A stretch of 64,000 bases of DNA from assembly GCA_037447655.1 (NCBI GenBank), contig JBBHKE010003283.1:247628-311627 (forward strand). Reading direction: 5' to 3'. Shown one piece after another: positions 22,415 through 32,881 of the stretch. Source of the stretch: Zygnema cylindricum (taxonomy: Eukaryota; Streptophyta; Zygnematophyceae; Zygnematales; Zygnemataceae). A program made the position numbers and the translations under genes. Under the pieces are notes generated by a model, which had not been told where the DNA came from, made no database searches, and saw only the letters and a program-made list of their open reading frames with translations. How positions within the stretch are numbered: the first letter of the stretch is position 1; the number at the start of each line of letters is the position of its first letter.

Positions 22415-23030
22415 CACCGCGAATCGTAATTAGAGTAATGAAAAAATTAGAGTAAAAAAACAAAATAAAACAATTAGAGTAATTAACTAAATTTTATTTG
22501 ATAGAACTCTTTCACAGAGGAAGTTTACTCTAATTTATTTAACTACTCTATATTGGGTTATGTCGGTAATAAATATCCGCGCTGAAATTATGAACACTAA
22601 ATTACGTAGACGTTCAAAATCAGTCAGTCCGTATAGTTTTGACATCATTATGACGTAAGTATTATTTGTCGCGCTGAATGTCAGTTAATGTTCACTCTGA
22701 CGACTATGCTGTCGACGGACGAGAGTTATGCGCACGACTTTTTTTCGATGAGATTCATTTTTCGTTTAGTGCGATTTCACGTGCGAGCGCGATTCTATTA
22801 AATCATTAATACTACCTTTTTGCTTAAAAAAGTAGAATTTTGCACGGTCGAACGTCGTACGTATTCCACACTATTTAAGACAAACCTATATTACAATTTT
22901 GTTACTCTAATTAATCTTACCTAAATTAGAATAATGAAAAAATTAGAATCGATTACTCTATTTGATGTCATAAAGTCGAAATTTTGAGCGACCGAATCAG
23001 AGTAATTTACCCTACTTACGATTCGCGGTG
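22415..23030. mobile_element. MITE C2 (616 bp, TA-flanked)
   Basis: TIRs CACCGCGAATCGTAATTAG at the left and the near reverse complement at the right, bounded by TA (22413-22414 and 23031-23032). ACTCTAAT/ATTAGAGT motifs are dense in both arms. It is the inverted counterpart of C1. Confidence 0.85.
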
Positions 23031-23223
23031 TAGAGTACATCGACGACAACAAAGTGATTGCGTTAGTTGACCCGCGGCCGACGACATCGAGGTGGCCACG
23101 ACAGGTACCAGGATGCCGTCGATGCCGTATAAGTAAGTGAAACGATATTGCAGCGACGACGACGATCGATTCTTTGTAGTTTGTACCCTTGACAAGACGG
23201 TTCGAAACCTCTGTACTACAGTA

Positions 23224-23436
23224 CATCGCCAATCGCTATTAGCGTAGAAGTTTCTTTAGCGTATACGAATAATTAACGTGGTTTACGCTAATTGGGAATT
23301 TGGAAATTTTCGAAGAAATCGATTACTCTAATTAGGAATTAGGTTTTTTAAATAGTGTGGATAATTCTATTTGAGAATAAAAGAAAAAGAAAGCGGACGG
23401 GATTAGCGTACACAACGCTAATAACGATTGGCGGTG
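23224..23436. mobile_element. MITE A2 (213 bp, TA-flanked)
   Basis: The reverse complement of MITE A1 over its whole length. The left TIR has one change (CATCGCCAATCG). TA borders lie at 23222-23223 and 23437-23438. Only CAG plus TA separate it from MITE B2. Confidence 0.83.
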
Positions 23437-23443
23437 TACAGTA

Positions 23444-23982
23444 CACCGCCAATCGTTATAAGCGTTGTGTACGCTAATTCCGTCCGGTTTTTTTTTTTTT
23501 TTATTCTCCAATAGTGTAGTTTATTCTATTTTTTTCTTTATTCTATTTAGTGTTTTTTCAGTACGTTGTCTATTAAATAGAATGGTGTACGGTCAATATC
23601 AGACCGTACATAAATGTAACTTTTTAAGTTAAAAAGTACAATAAATTAGTTTTAGTAACCGCGGACGCATGAGAATGTGCGTTCAAAAAAGGAAAAAAAA
23701 CAAGGTTGTAAAAAACCCCGCTCGCATATATTCGTCCGACAGCCGCGTTTCGACCGTGTGAATGTACGATTTGTGTACGATTTGTCAGATTTTGTACGGA
23801 GACCTATATTAGTGTAAGCATGTTTACGACCGACATTTTTTTTTTCAAAGATCCAAATTACCATAACCAAACAATTATAATGTATGACTTTTTCCAAAAT
23901 TTTCAAATTCTTTAATAGCTTACACCACGGTAATTATTTTTATACGCTAAAAAAACTTACACGCTAATAACGATCGGCGGTG
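23444..23982. mobile_element. MITE B2 (539 bp, TA-flanked)
   Basis: The reverse complement of MITE B1 with the same length, 539 bp. TA borders lie at 23442-23443 and 23983-23984. The right TIR reads CGATCGGCGGTG instead of CGATTGGCGGTG. Confidence 0.86.
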
Positions 23983-25512
23983 TAGAGCGACGACGACAAA
24001 GTGATCGCGACAGTTGAGCTGCGGTCTACGACGTCAAGGATGGTTTGGTACGGATGGATTTTAGTCATCGGGACTTAATCGTACGGCAAAATTAATCACA
24101 TAGCGAAGTTTATGTTGACGTAAGTTGACGTCAAGGGCGATTCATGTCCAAACAAATTCCACGTCACGCCAAAATGTCGTGTTATCGATACCGTAGAGTA
24201 CACCGTCGATCGTATTTAGCGTGTATAAATTATTAGTGTGTAGAATAATTTAGTGTCATGTACACTAATTTTGACTTAATTTTTTTTTGAGAAAAAAACT
24301 ATACACTAATTTTTCAACGAACGCCAATATGGGTACAGCTGATTTGTCGAGAGGATATTCACAGTAATATAGGTAAAAGTACAGATTCTGACAATTCGAA
24401 CACTTTCGCATACTTTCACTCTAATTAATTCCTAACTCTAATTTCGGTTTTTTAGGTTGTAGGCAATACGCGATAAATAAATTTACACTAAAACAGGTAC
24501 AAGTACGAAATCCTTTAAATCGTACACCGAATTGTGGTTGTATCCTATTTAGGATTAACTCCCATTTGGGTATATTTTTTTTGTGATCAATATAATTACA
24601 CTATTAGAGGTACAATTAGAAAATCTGTAACACCGTACACCGTGACGTTATTAGGTTGATTCCATGCGTCTGGTTGCATAGCTTAGTTAGTCGCTAACGA
24701 TACAGAACATTGCAGGTGTCATATGTTGCTTCGGTTTTTTGTTTCATCTGAGATTTGTAAAAGTTTAGCAACAGGAAGGCGTTGTTTGGCGATATTCTAC
24801 GTAAAAGTTACAGTAGAAAGGACGATGTACTCTAATAAGGTTGCCGATCATTTGAAAAATAAACGCTAATTATGTCTCTGAACTCTAATAATGTCGCATT
24901 TTGGTTGCTTATTTAGAGTTAATGTACTCTAATATGGACCCTTAAGAGTAATACTCTTGAGCTTCGTGGGCGTAAATGAAAAACGAACCCCTTATTAGAA
25001 TCAATGTTGACTCTAATTGCGACCATAACGCCAACAATATCAAATAACATGTCGTAATGAGGTTTCGATTGGTTGATATGAAATTCACGTGGTTTAATGA
25101 AATCCACGTAATTTCTAACGTTGTGATAACGTTGAAAAGTCTGTTTGCTATGTTGACGACGCCGTCGCAAAAAATACCGTACGACATTGAGCTGGATCTA
25201 TTTTCATGGCGCTTCAATTTATTTGGCGCAAATCTGAATTTTCAATTTCTTTTTTCGTAATGCAGCCAAATTTTAGGTCTTCCCGCTTTTACTATCACAT
25301 TTCAACTTTTATGGAATTTGAAAATCAAAATTTAGGATCAACGTTACAAATTTAAACGGAATTTCCTTGCGTGATAATTCCCTCTCTTTTTGTGGAACAC
25401 CAATGTAATATTTTCATTATATATATATTCATTTATTAACACAAACATGGCACTCTCAACTAAAACACTTTAACTGGTGAGGGTGACATTTGAATTGATC
25501 ATTGTAATTTTT

Positions 25513-25985
25513 ACTTCCCCAAATCTGCCCTTTCCCTCCCCTTCTCCTAAAAATCCTCCCTTTCCCCCTCTTTTCCCTCTCTCTCTTCCCCAAATCTGCC
25601 TTTTCCCTCTCCCTCTCCTAAAAATCCTTCCTGTCCCCCTCTTTTCCCTCTCTCTCTCTTCCCCAAATCTGCCCTTTCCTTCCCCCTCTCCCAAAAATCC
25701 TCCCTTTCCCCCTCCTTTCCCTCTCTCTCTTCCCCAAATCTGCCCTTTCCCCCCTTCCTTTCCCAAAAATCCTTCCTCTCCCCCTCCTTTCCCTCTCTCT
25801 CTTCCCCAAATCTGCCTTTTCCCTCCCCCTTTCCCAAAAATCCTTCCTTTCCCCCTACTTTCCCTCTCCCTCTTCCCCAAATCTGCCCTTTCCCTCCCCC
25901 TCTCCCAAAAATCCTCCCTTTCCCCCTACTTTCCCTCTCCTTCTTCCCCAAATCTGCCCTTTCTCTCTCCCTCTCCCAAAAAACA
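25513..25985. repeat. Left-arm minisatellite of transposon E (~70-bp unit, seven copies)
   Basis: CCCCAAATCTGCC recurs seven times with 68-76-base spacing, separated by pyrimidine-rich CCCTTTCCCTCCCCCTCTCC, then AAAAATCCTCCCTTTCCC. The overlapping open frames on both strands are repeat artefacts. Confidence 0.9.
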
Positions 25986-26062
25986 ATTGAACTGCTTAGG
26001 GTGCCATTGATCTTTGTATTCTGTACTTCCTCCATTTTAGTTGTTGTCATTTATTTAAAAAC

Positions 26063-28982
26063 ATGTGGACCCTCCATACTTTTTTTAGGCCAAAACCGTT
26101 GGCTAATAGCCACAGGCCCGAAAACATTCCCTCTCAAAATGAGGTGGAAGGTCTTAGGAATGTCGAAGGCACAATTTTGCAAAGTGGGGAAGGAAATATT
26201 CCTGGAGGGGCAGCTTCCGATGGAACGGAAGCCATTTTGGATTGTTTTTTTCTATATTCGAGTGGACGCAATCTCCAAAATGAAGGGGGGACTACGTTAC
26301 CGACCGAAGAAGCGGGTATACCAGAAGAGGTAGAGGAGGGATATGCATCTGACGCGGTTGGGATTATAGATCAATTCTTCCCGTCGAATAATAGTTTGGG
26401 AAAGCGTCGTTCCACACGGAAGACACAACAGGTGTCGACCAAAGCAACGCGCTTGCGGGTCATCCAGTGGATGATTGAAGATTCCGAGGAGAACGGACAA
26501 GAAATGATCATCCCGAGGACCATGAAGAAGTTTCCGGAACACTTTACAGGAAAATATAATTGCAGTAAGTTGTTTTATTACATACCTCTTTCGTCGTGCT
26601 TTCCCTTGTGTTGCTTTATTTGCTTTGTTTAAATAAAAAAGGTGTCCGCCTTCTTCCTCTGCCCGTTCCCTTCCCCTCTCCCAAAAATCCTCCCTTTCCC
26701 CCTCCTTTCCCTCTCCCTCTTCCCCAAATCTGCCCTTCCCCTCCCCCTCAAAATCCTCCCTTTCCCCCTCCTTTCCCTCTCCCTCTTCCCCAAATCTGCC
26801 CTTTCCCTCCCCCTCTCACAAAAATCCTCCCTTTCTCCCGTCTTTCCCTCTCCCCTTTCCCCAAATCTGCTCTTTCCCTCCCCCTCTCCCAAAAATCCTC
26901 CCTTTCCCCCTACTTTCCCTCTCCCTCTTCCCCAAATCTGCCACGGCGAGGCCATAGCACCTTGTAGCCACCCTGTTACACTTTTTTATTTGTTCTAAGA
27001 CATTGTCAAGTTGTTTTTTTTTTGGTTTCGTTTTTGTTTCCTATTCAACAAAGTACGGGAAGGCTTCTCGATGGCGGAGAGAGAGGCTTACCATTATGGA
27101 AAGGATTCGATCTACATCATTATCGTTCTCGTCGTCATCCTTTGGGAGAAGATCGATGACAAGGACGAAGGCGCTTCCGGGACGAGGTCGGAAGGAATAT
27201 CCTTGGGTGACCGTCATCCACGAGGAGTTGATAGAGGAGTTTTGCCGCTTTAAGAAGGCGGGAATGAAAATGTCCACCGCAATTCTTGTGGACATGGCGA
27301 AACACATTGTACTTCGGAGGAGGGTCAAGCATGGCGTCGAGTGGCTGAATAAAGATGGATCTGAAGTCCGACCGAATATAACTAGGAGGTGGGTGCAAAG
27401 GGCCCAGGAAAAGCACAATATTGTGGTGCGGGCACAAAAGGGCAAATTACAATGTAGCTCTGAGAAAGCGGAGTACATCGAGAAGACCGTGGCTTACCAT
27501 ATGGGGGTCCTTAAAAGGGGGTTTGAATCCGGTACGCTCTACTAACCTATGCAATTATTTGTTCTATGAAAGTCGAAGTTTTGGATTTATATTAGTTTTT
27601 TTTTTACTTGGTTTTATTTTTTAAAGGAAGTTTGCATGCATTTTGAGGAGGTACATTTAATTTGCTCTTTTGTGTATTGTATCGCAAGCATTTTTGCCCA
27701 TTGTTTCTACGACTTTCTTGTTTTCGGGATTATGACGTACTCTAGCACGATGTTTTTTATTACTTTTTTGGGTTATACGTCGCGTGTGCAAAAGGAGCGT
27801 TGAACGAGGATTTGATGGAGAACATGGACGAGACCCATGTTATTGTAAATATCGACAACGGAAAAACATTGGGATTTCAGGGGGACGAAACCGTCAAATA
27901 TGTCGATGTTGCCGGCGGTGGGGAGTCAATGACCCTAATGGTGCGTATAACCGGAGGCGTTAACGCAATGATAGCCAACCCCATGATCATCTTCACGAAT
28001 AGGAGTCGGAGTTACCCGATCGGGGGGTTTCCCGACACGGTCCCTGGTAAGAGTTTTCATCCAATTGCAATTTTTCATTTTTTTTAGTGTGTTTTTTTAT
28101 CGTCATTCACTATGAACTCTCTCTCCCCTTCCCTCTTTATCTATCTCTCTCTATCCTCCACTCGCCACACGCTCTCTCATCCCTCTCTTACTGAATCCCT
28201 CTCTCTCCCTCTCCCGCTCGCTAACTCATCTATCTACATCTCCCCTCTCCTCTATTCTCATTGCCCATTCTAATTATGCTTTTTGGCAATTGCGAATGTT
28301 TACAGGTGTTTGTTACCGGAGTTGCTCGAAGGGGTGGAATGACAAAACAGTGTTCCCTCAGTGGGTTGCGGAGGACAGATCTTACCAAAGGGATCCACAA
28401 GGACGACCAAAAATATTGTTTTTAGACAATTGTGGAGGGCACAACTCGTCGGACGAGTTGGATCAGGCGTTACGAGCAAAGAACACTATGCTACATTTTT
28501 TCCCCCCCAACGCAACGCATCTCGTGCAACCGGCCGACTCATTTGTCATCTCAAAAATCAAGGAGGTTTGGTCCCGGATTTGGGAGAGTTGGAAAGTGCT
28601 CGGGATTCAGCAAGGACTTTGGGCAAAACCTTCGAGCAAAGGATGGTCCGGAAAACTGGCTGGCCCCGGGAAGGCATTCTTCTTAAGATTGGCGCGGGAT
28701 TCTATCCGAGAAGTGAACGCCATGAGGGACGCGAATAGGATGACTTATGCGAGGAAAGCGATGATTCAATGCGGTTTGTCTTTACGCAACGGGAAGTGGG
28801 AGGAAGACATGCTCACAAGGCAATTACAAGCTATCATTAACAAGCACCGCAATCATTTTGATGGAGTGGAAGTACAGTCTCCTTGCCCTAGAGCTCGAGA
28901 CTTCAGTCAAAATATCGGTGAGGCAAACAGTCAACAAAATGGCATGTGGAGCGAAGGAGGCACGAGCGCCAACGACATTTGA
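26063..28982 (+). CDS. Pogo/CENP-B-type DDD transposase, four exons
   Basis: Proposed exons: 26063-26564 (possibly starting at 26089 after TTTTTTTAG), about 27054-27531, 27795-28046 and 28306-28982. Exons 2-4 join in phase. Exon 2 encodes a CENP-B/Tc5-like DNA-binding region (GRGRKEYPW, then TRRWVQRAQEKHNIVVRAQK). Exon 3 carries the first catalytic Asp in ENMDETHV. Exon 4 carries the second in KILFLDNCGGHNS and the third in ATHLVQPADSF, with 36 residues between them, so the triad is DDD. The likely role is cut-and-paste transposition into TA. Exon 1 (acidic; MKKFPEHFTGKYNC at its end) should precede KYGKASRW, but its GTAAGT donor leaves phase 1 while the nearest exon 2 acceptor (AAG at 27053) needs phase 0. 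So either the splice model is wrong or this copy has a frameshift. Intron 1 contains another minisatellite array; intron 3 is CT-rich. No stop lies within exons 2-4, so the element may be recent. Confidence 0.8.
26650..26945. repeat. Minisatellite in transposase intron 1 (four copies)
   Basis: The same unit and orientation as the left-arm array: CCCCAAATCTGCC occurs at about 26722, 26789, 26860 and 26930. It lies between the exon 1 donor and the exon 2 acceptor, so it would normally be removed from the mRNA. Confidence 0.88.
28100..28255. repeat. CT-rich tract in transposase intron 3
   Basis: About 150 bases of CTCTCTC, CCCTCTC and CTATCT blocks. It is simple sequence with no coding potential. 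Confidence 0.7.
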
Positions 28983-30260
28983 GGCATAGGAAAGAGTTAA
29001 ATAGGTGGTTGTGATTTTTTTATTCACAAACATAGTTTTAGTGTGATAGTGTAATAGAAAACACATATTTTTGTTGTTAGTTACGGTACAAACATGTAGT
29101 GAGTTAGTGAACTTTACTGGCCATTCCCCTTATGGGAAACCCGATTTTTAATTTGTAACTGTCATTTATGATAATCTAAGTTCAGTGTATGATAATGTAA
29201 GTTCAGTGTTTCCAATGCTTACCTGTTTTGTGATATGTCTGTTATGATTTCTGGTGCATATTTTTATGTTGATGTGTGTATTAATTGGATTACAAATAAT
29301 GAGTACCACACATGAATAATATATGCTTTTAACACTTTGTTGTTCGCTGGTTTACAAAAAACGGTTAGGCATTGTGCCGAAGGTTGGTAGTCCACCGACG
29401 AAACTGCCTCAACACTGAAAGGAAAATTAGCGGCGACTGTCCCTCGTCACTATTATACACCACTCAACCAACACAATGTGGGATTTCCCGGTGACTGTAG
29501 CGACGACCCTGCCTCAATGTTGGTTTGTTATCTAGCAACGACTTTACTTCGTCACTGGTTGACCCCTATCATATGTATTATATGTTTCAGCAACAAAGCT
29601 ACCGAGCTACCGCGTCGTTGTCTTTTGGTATTTCAAAGAGGTCATATGTAATATATGTTTCAGTGACGAAGGTACCGCGTCACTGTCTTTTGGTATTTCA
29701 AAAAGGCAGACAGGCGAACAAGATGATGTCAAAAAAAAAAAAGCCACAACAAGTATTATCACACGATGTGAAATACACTTTTCAATTACTATAATGACAA
29801 TTGAACAAGGACAGACCATAAGAAGGATGGGAACAGTTTTAGGCACATAAGATTGGAGGCGAGAATAACATAAGGTAATATGAAATTCATTATATGACAG
29901 TGATCTTGTTTTACAAAATAATATTAAAACACAAATGTACTCGAGGCCATTGACCTACACTATCACTGTATCCATTGTCTCGGCTTAGATCTATAGTTAT
30001 TTAAAGAATCTAAACGACCCAATGCTACACAACCTATTTATTGTCTAATGGACAACCTATATAAAAAGAACTATCCTTAAACGTCCAGTTGGAGACAACA
30101 AGAATATTAAATCTGCATCGGCATATTTCAACGACTTTTTTCATATCTATGACGTCTTCACAATGCCGTACGGTACTTCCTCAAAAAACGACTGTTGGAA
30201 ATTAAACACCCCTGGAGATGAAAAAGACAAGAAGGCATATGGGAGGGAATATTGACGGAA
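28983..30260. other. Right arm of transposon E, non-coding
   Basis: AT-rich, with a two-copy ~75-bp repeat at about 29575-29700 (TATATGTTTCAG, CGCGTC, TTGTCTTTTGGTATTTCAAA). GCGACGA/TCGTCACT-type motifs recur at 29390-29560. No gene is supported. Confidence 0.5.
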
Positions 30261-30261
30261 A

Positions 30262-31858
30262 ATGAGAAAAACAAAAGGGCAAGGGAAAAGGAGGAGAGGG
30301 GAAGGTGAAGAGCAGAATTTTGGGGGAGTAAGAGGAAAGGGAAAGATATGGGGAAGAGGGAGAGGTAAAGGAGGGGGAAAGGGAGGATTTTTGGGAGAGG
30401 GGGGGGGGGAAGGGGAAGTTCGTCGAAGAGGGAGAGAGAAAGTAGGGGGAAAGGGAGGATTTTTGGGAGAGAGGGAGGGAAAGGGCAGATTTGGGAAGAA
30501 GGAGACGGAAAAGAGGGGGAAAGAGAGGATTTTTGGGAAAGGGGGAGGGAAAAAGCAGATTTGGGGAAGAGGGAGATGGAAAGTTGAGAGAAAAGGAGGA
30601 TTTTTGGGAGGGGGGGAAGGAAAGGGCAGATTCGTTGAAGAGGGAGAGGGAAAAGAGGGGGAAAGGTAAGAGTTTTTGGAGAGGGAGAGGGAAAGGAGGG
30701 GGAAAGGAAGAAGTTTTGGGAGGGGGAGGGAAAGGGCAGATTCGGGGAAGAGGGAGAGGGAAAAGCAGGGGGAAAGGGAGGATTTTTGGGAGAGAGGTAG
30801 GGAAAAGGCAGATTTGGGGAAGAAAGAGAGGGAAAGTAGGGGGAAAGGGAGGAGTTTTGGGAGAGAGGGAGGGAAAGGGAAGATTTTGGGAAGAAGGAGA
30901 GGGGAAAGAGGGGGAAAGGGAGGATTTTCGGGAAAGGGGGAGGGAAAGAGAAGATTTGGGGAAGAGGGAGAGGGAAAGTAGGGGGAAAGGGAAGAGTTTT
31001 GGGAGAGAGGGAGGGAAGGGAAGATTTTGGGAAAAAGGAGAGGGAAAGTAGGGGGAAAGGGAGGAGTTTTGGGAGAGGGGGAGGGAAGGGAAGATTTGGG
31101 GAAGAAGGAGAGGGAAAGTAGGGGGAAAGGGAGGATTTTTGGGAAAGGGGGAGGGAAAGAGCAGATTTGGGGAAGAGGGAGAGGGAAAGTAGGGGGAAAG
31201 GGAGGAGTTTTGGGAGAGGGGAAGGAAAAGAGCAGATTTGGGGAAGAGGGAGAAGGAAAGTAGAGAGAAAAGGAGGATTTTTGGGAGGGGGGGAAGGAAA
31301 GGGCAGATTCGTTGAAGAGGGAGAGGGAAAAGAGGGGGAAAGGTAAGAGTTTTTGGAGAGGGAGAGGGAAAGGAGGGGGAAAGGAAGAAGTTTTGGGAGG
31401 GGGAGGGAAAGGGCAGATTCGGGGAAGAGGGAGAGGAAAAGTAGGGGGAAAGGGAGGATTTTTGGGAGAGAGGTAGGGAAAAGGCAGATTTGGGGAAGAA
31501 AGAGAGGGAAAGGGAGGATTTTTGGGAGAGTGGGAGGGAAAGAGCAGATTTGGAAGAGAGAGAGGGAAAAGAGGGGGAAAGAGAGGATTTTTGTGAAAGG
31601 GGGAGGGAAAGGGCAGATTTAGGGAAGAGGGAGAGGGAGAGGTAGGGTGAAGAGGGAAGAGGATTTTTGGGAAAGGGGGAGGGAAAGGGCAGATTTGGGG
31701 AAGAGAGGGAAGGAAAGTAGAGAGAAAAGAAGGACTTTTGGGAGGGGGGGAAGGAAAGGGCAGATTCGGGGAAGAGGGAGAGGGAAAGGAGGGGGAAAGG
31801 TAAGATTTTTGGGAGGGGGGAGGGAATGGACAGATTTGGGGTAGAGGGAGAGTGCAAT
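30262..31858. repeat. Right-arm minisatellite of transposon E, inverted and expanded (~1.6 kb)
   Basis: The reverse complement of the left-arm unit: GGCAGATTTGGGG/GCAGATTCG recurs about 20 times within GGGAAAGGGAGGATTTTTGGG, period about 65-75. A higher-order duplication is visible: a block near 30545-30780 (with GATTCGTTGAAGAGGG) recurs near 31245-31470. The 551-aa minus-strand open frame is an artefact of a repeat close to a multiple of three. Confidence 0.92.
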
Positions 31859-32881
31859 GGGAAGAGTTTTTGTTTTGTTTATTCTTTTAAAACTTACCGT
31901 TGATAATTTTATTCGTACATATATTGTGACATCCGTGTCACCACAACAATGACATTAGTCGCCTTGAAGTTTGGTCCTGTTCGTTAGAAATAACAAAAAA
32001 AAAAAGACGAAACCCCATAGAAATGTTGAGAGGGAGTAGAAGCATGAAAGAAGATATAATATCTACGTGCGTCTTGTCCAAAAAATGTTGAAAATTTGAA
32101 AAAAAAGTCGGCGTGATGAAGAATAATTGTGTGGATGAGATTCTAAAATAACAAATCTTTTTTAGATGGCCTATCCACAATTGCAGTTGTTTTGACATCT
32201 TTTATGTTTTTGCTTCTACGTCACGCTTTCAACCCTAAATGTGGTATATTAACCCTAATTTGGTCAAGTTTTAACTCTAATTTTTGGCCATTTCCCGAAG
32301 TGAACCCATTTTAGAGTGCAGACGAACTCTAATATGTGCAGTTTTGGGGAAACGACCCCTTTTTAGCGTACATGAATCTAAAATAGAGTACACGTTTACT
32401 CTGATATTTCCAAAAGATCTGAAATAGAGCACAATGGCACCTAAATAGCGTGAATTTTCAGTGAATTTGCTACATGTATAAGCATCAATCAGTTCGTTTA
32501 CGTAACAAGTGCAATGTCGTGCATATAAAAAGGCTACCTGTTCACATTACGACCAGAAAAACGAACATTTGAATGTGTGTGAACAGGATTTGGCAAACTC
32601 GTTTTAACTTTATTTCGCAGGGCAGTTTTTTGTGTGATAGCAGATATTTTATTAAAATATCTGTACTAGTATAATTAAAAAGTACATTTTTATATGCACC
32701 GACATGTTCCGTACTCCACACTAATAAAAAAATACATAAAATAAAATGGTGTACACTAATTGTTCTTCTCGTAATTAGCGTACATGAAAAATTAGTATCA
32801 TTTACCCTATTTTAGGTAAAACCCTCAAAATTTAGGGGCGCCGAATTAGTGTTCAACACGCTAAATACGATCGACGGTGTA

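Larger units (their letters stand above)
24201..32879 (+). mobile_element. Pogo-like (Tc1/mariner superfamily) DNA transposon E, 8.7 kb
   Basis: Perfect 24-bp TIRs begin CACCGTCGATCGTATTTAGC at both ends, bounded by TA (24199-24200 and 32880-32881). Joining the flanks across one TA restores the ~115-bp host repeat (GATACC...TA-CAGTA...GCGCGTGCG), i.e. a reconstructed empty site. Inside, on the + strand, lies a four-exon transposase (26063-28982). The arms hold long minisatellites in opposite orientations, and subterminal ACTCTAAT motifs cluster on both sides (about 24415-25015 and 32270-32410). The TIRs resemble those of MITEs A-D. At 8.7 kb it is very large for this superfamily; most of the extra length is minisatellite and non-coding arm. 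Confidence 0.88.

Noticed and set aside
25470-26050. Overlapping 130-180-aa frames on both strands
   Set aside because: Same minisatellite as above (left arm); open in several frames because the repeat lacks stops.
30202-31857. 551-aa open frame on the minus strand
   Set aside because: It is the pyrimidine strand of the right-arm minisatellite; the Pro/Ser/Leu/Phe repeats follow the DNA repeat and no domain is present.
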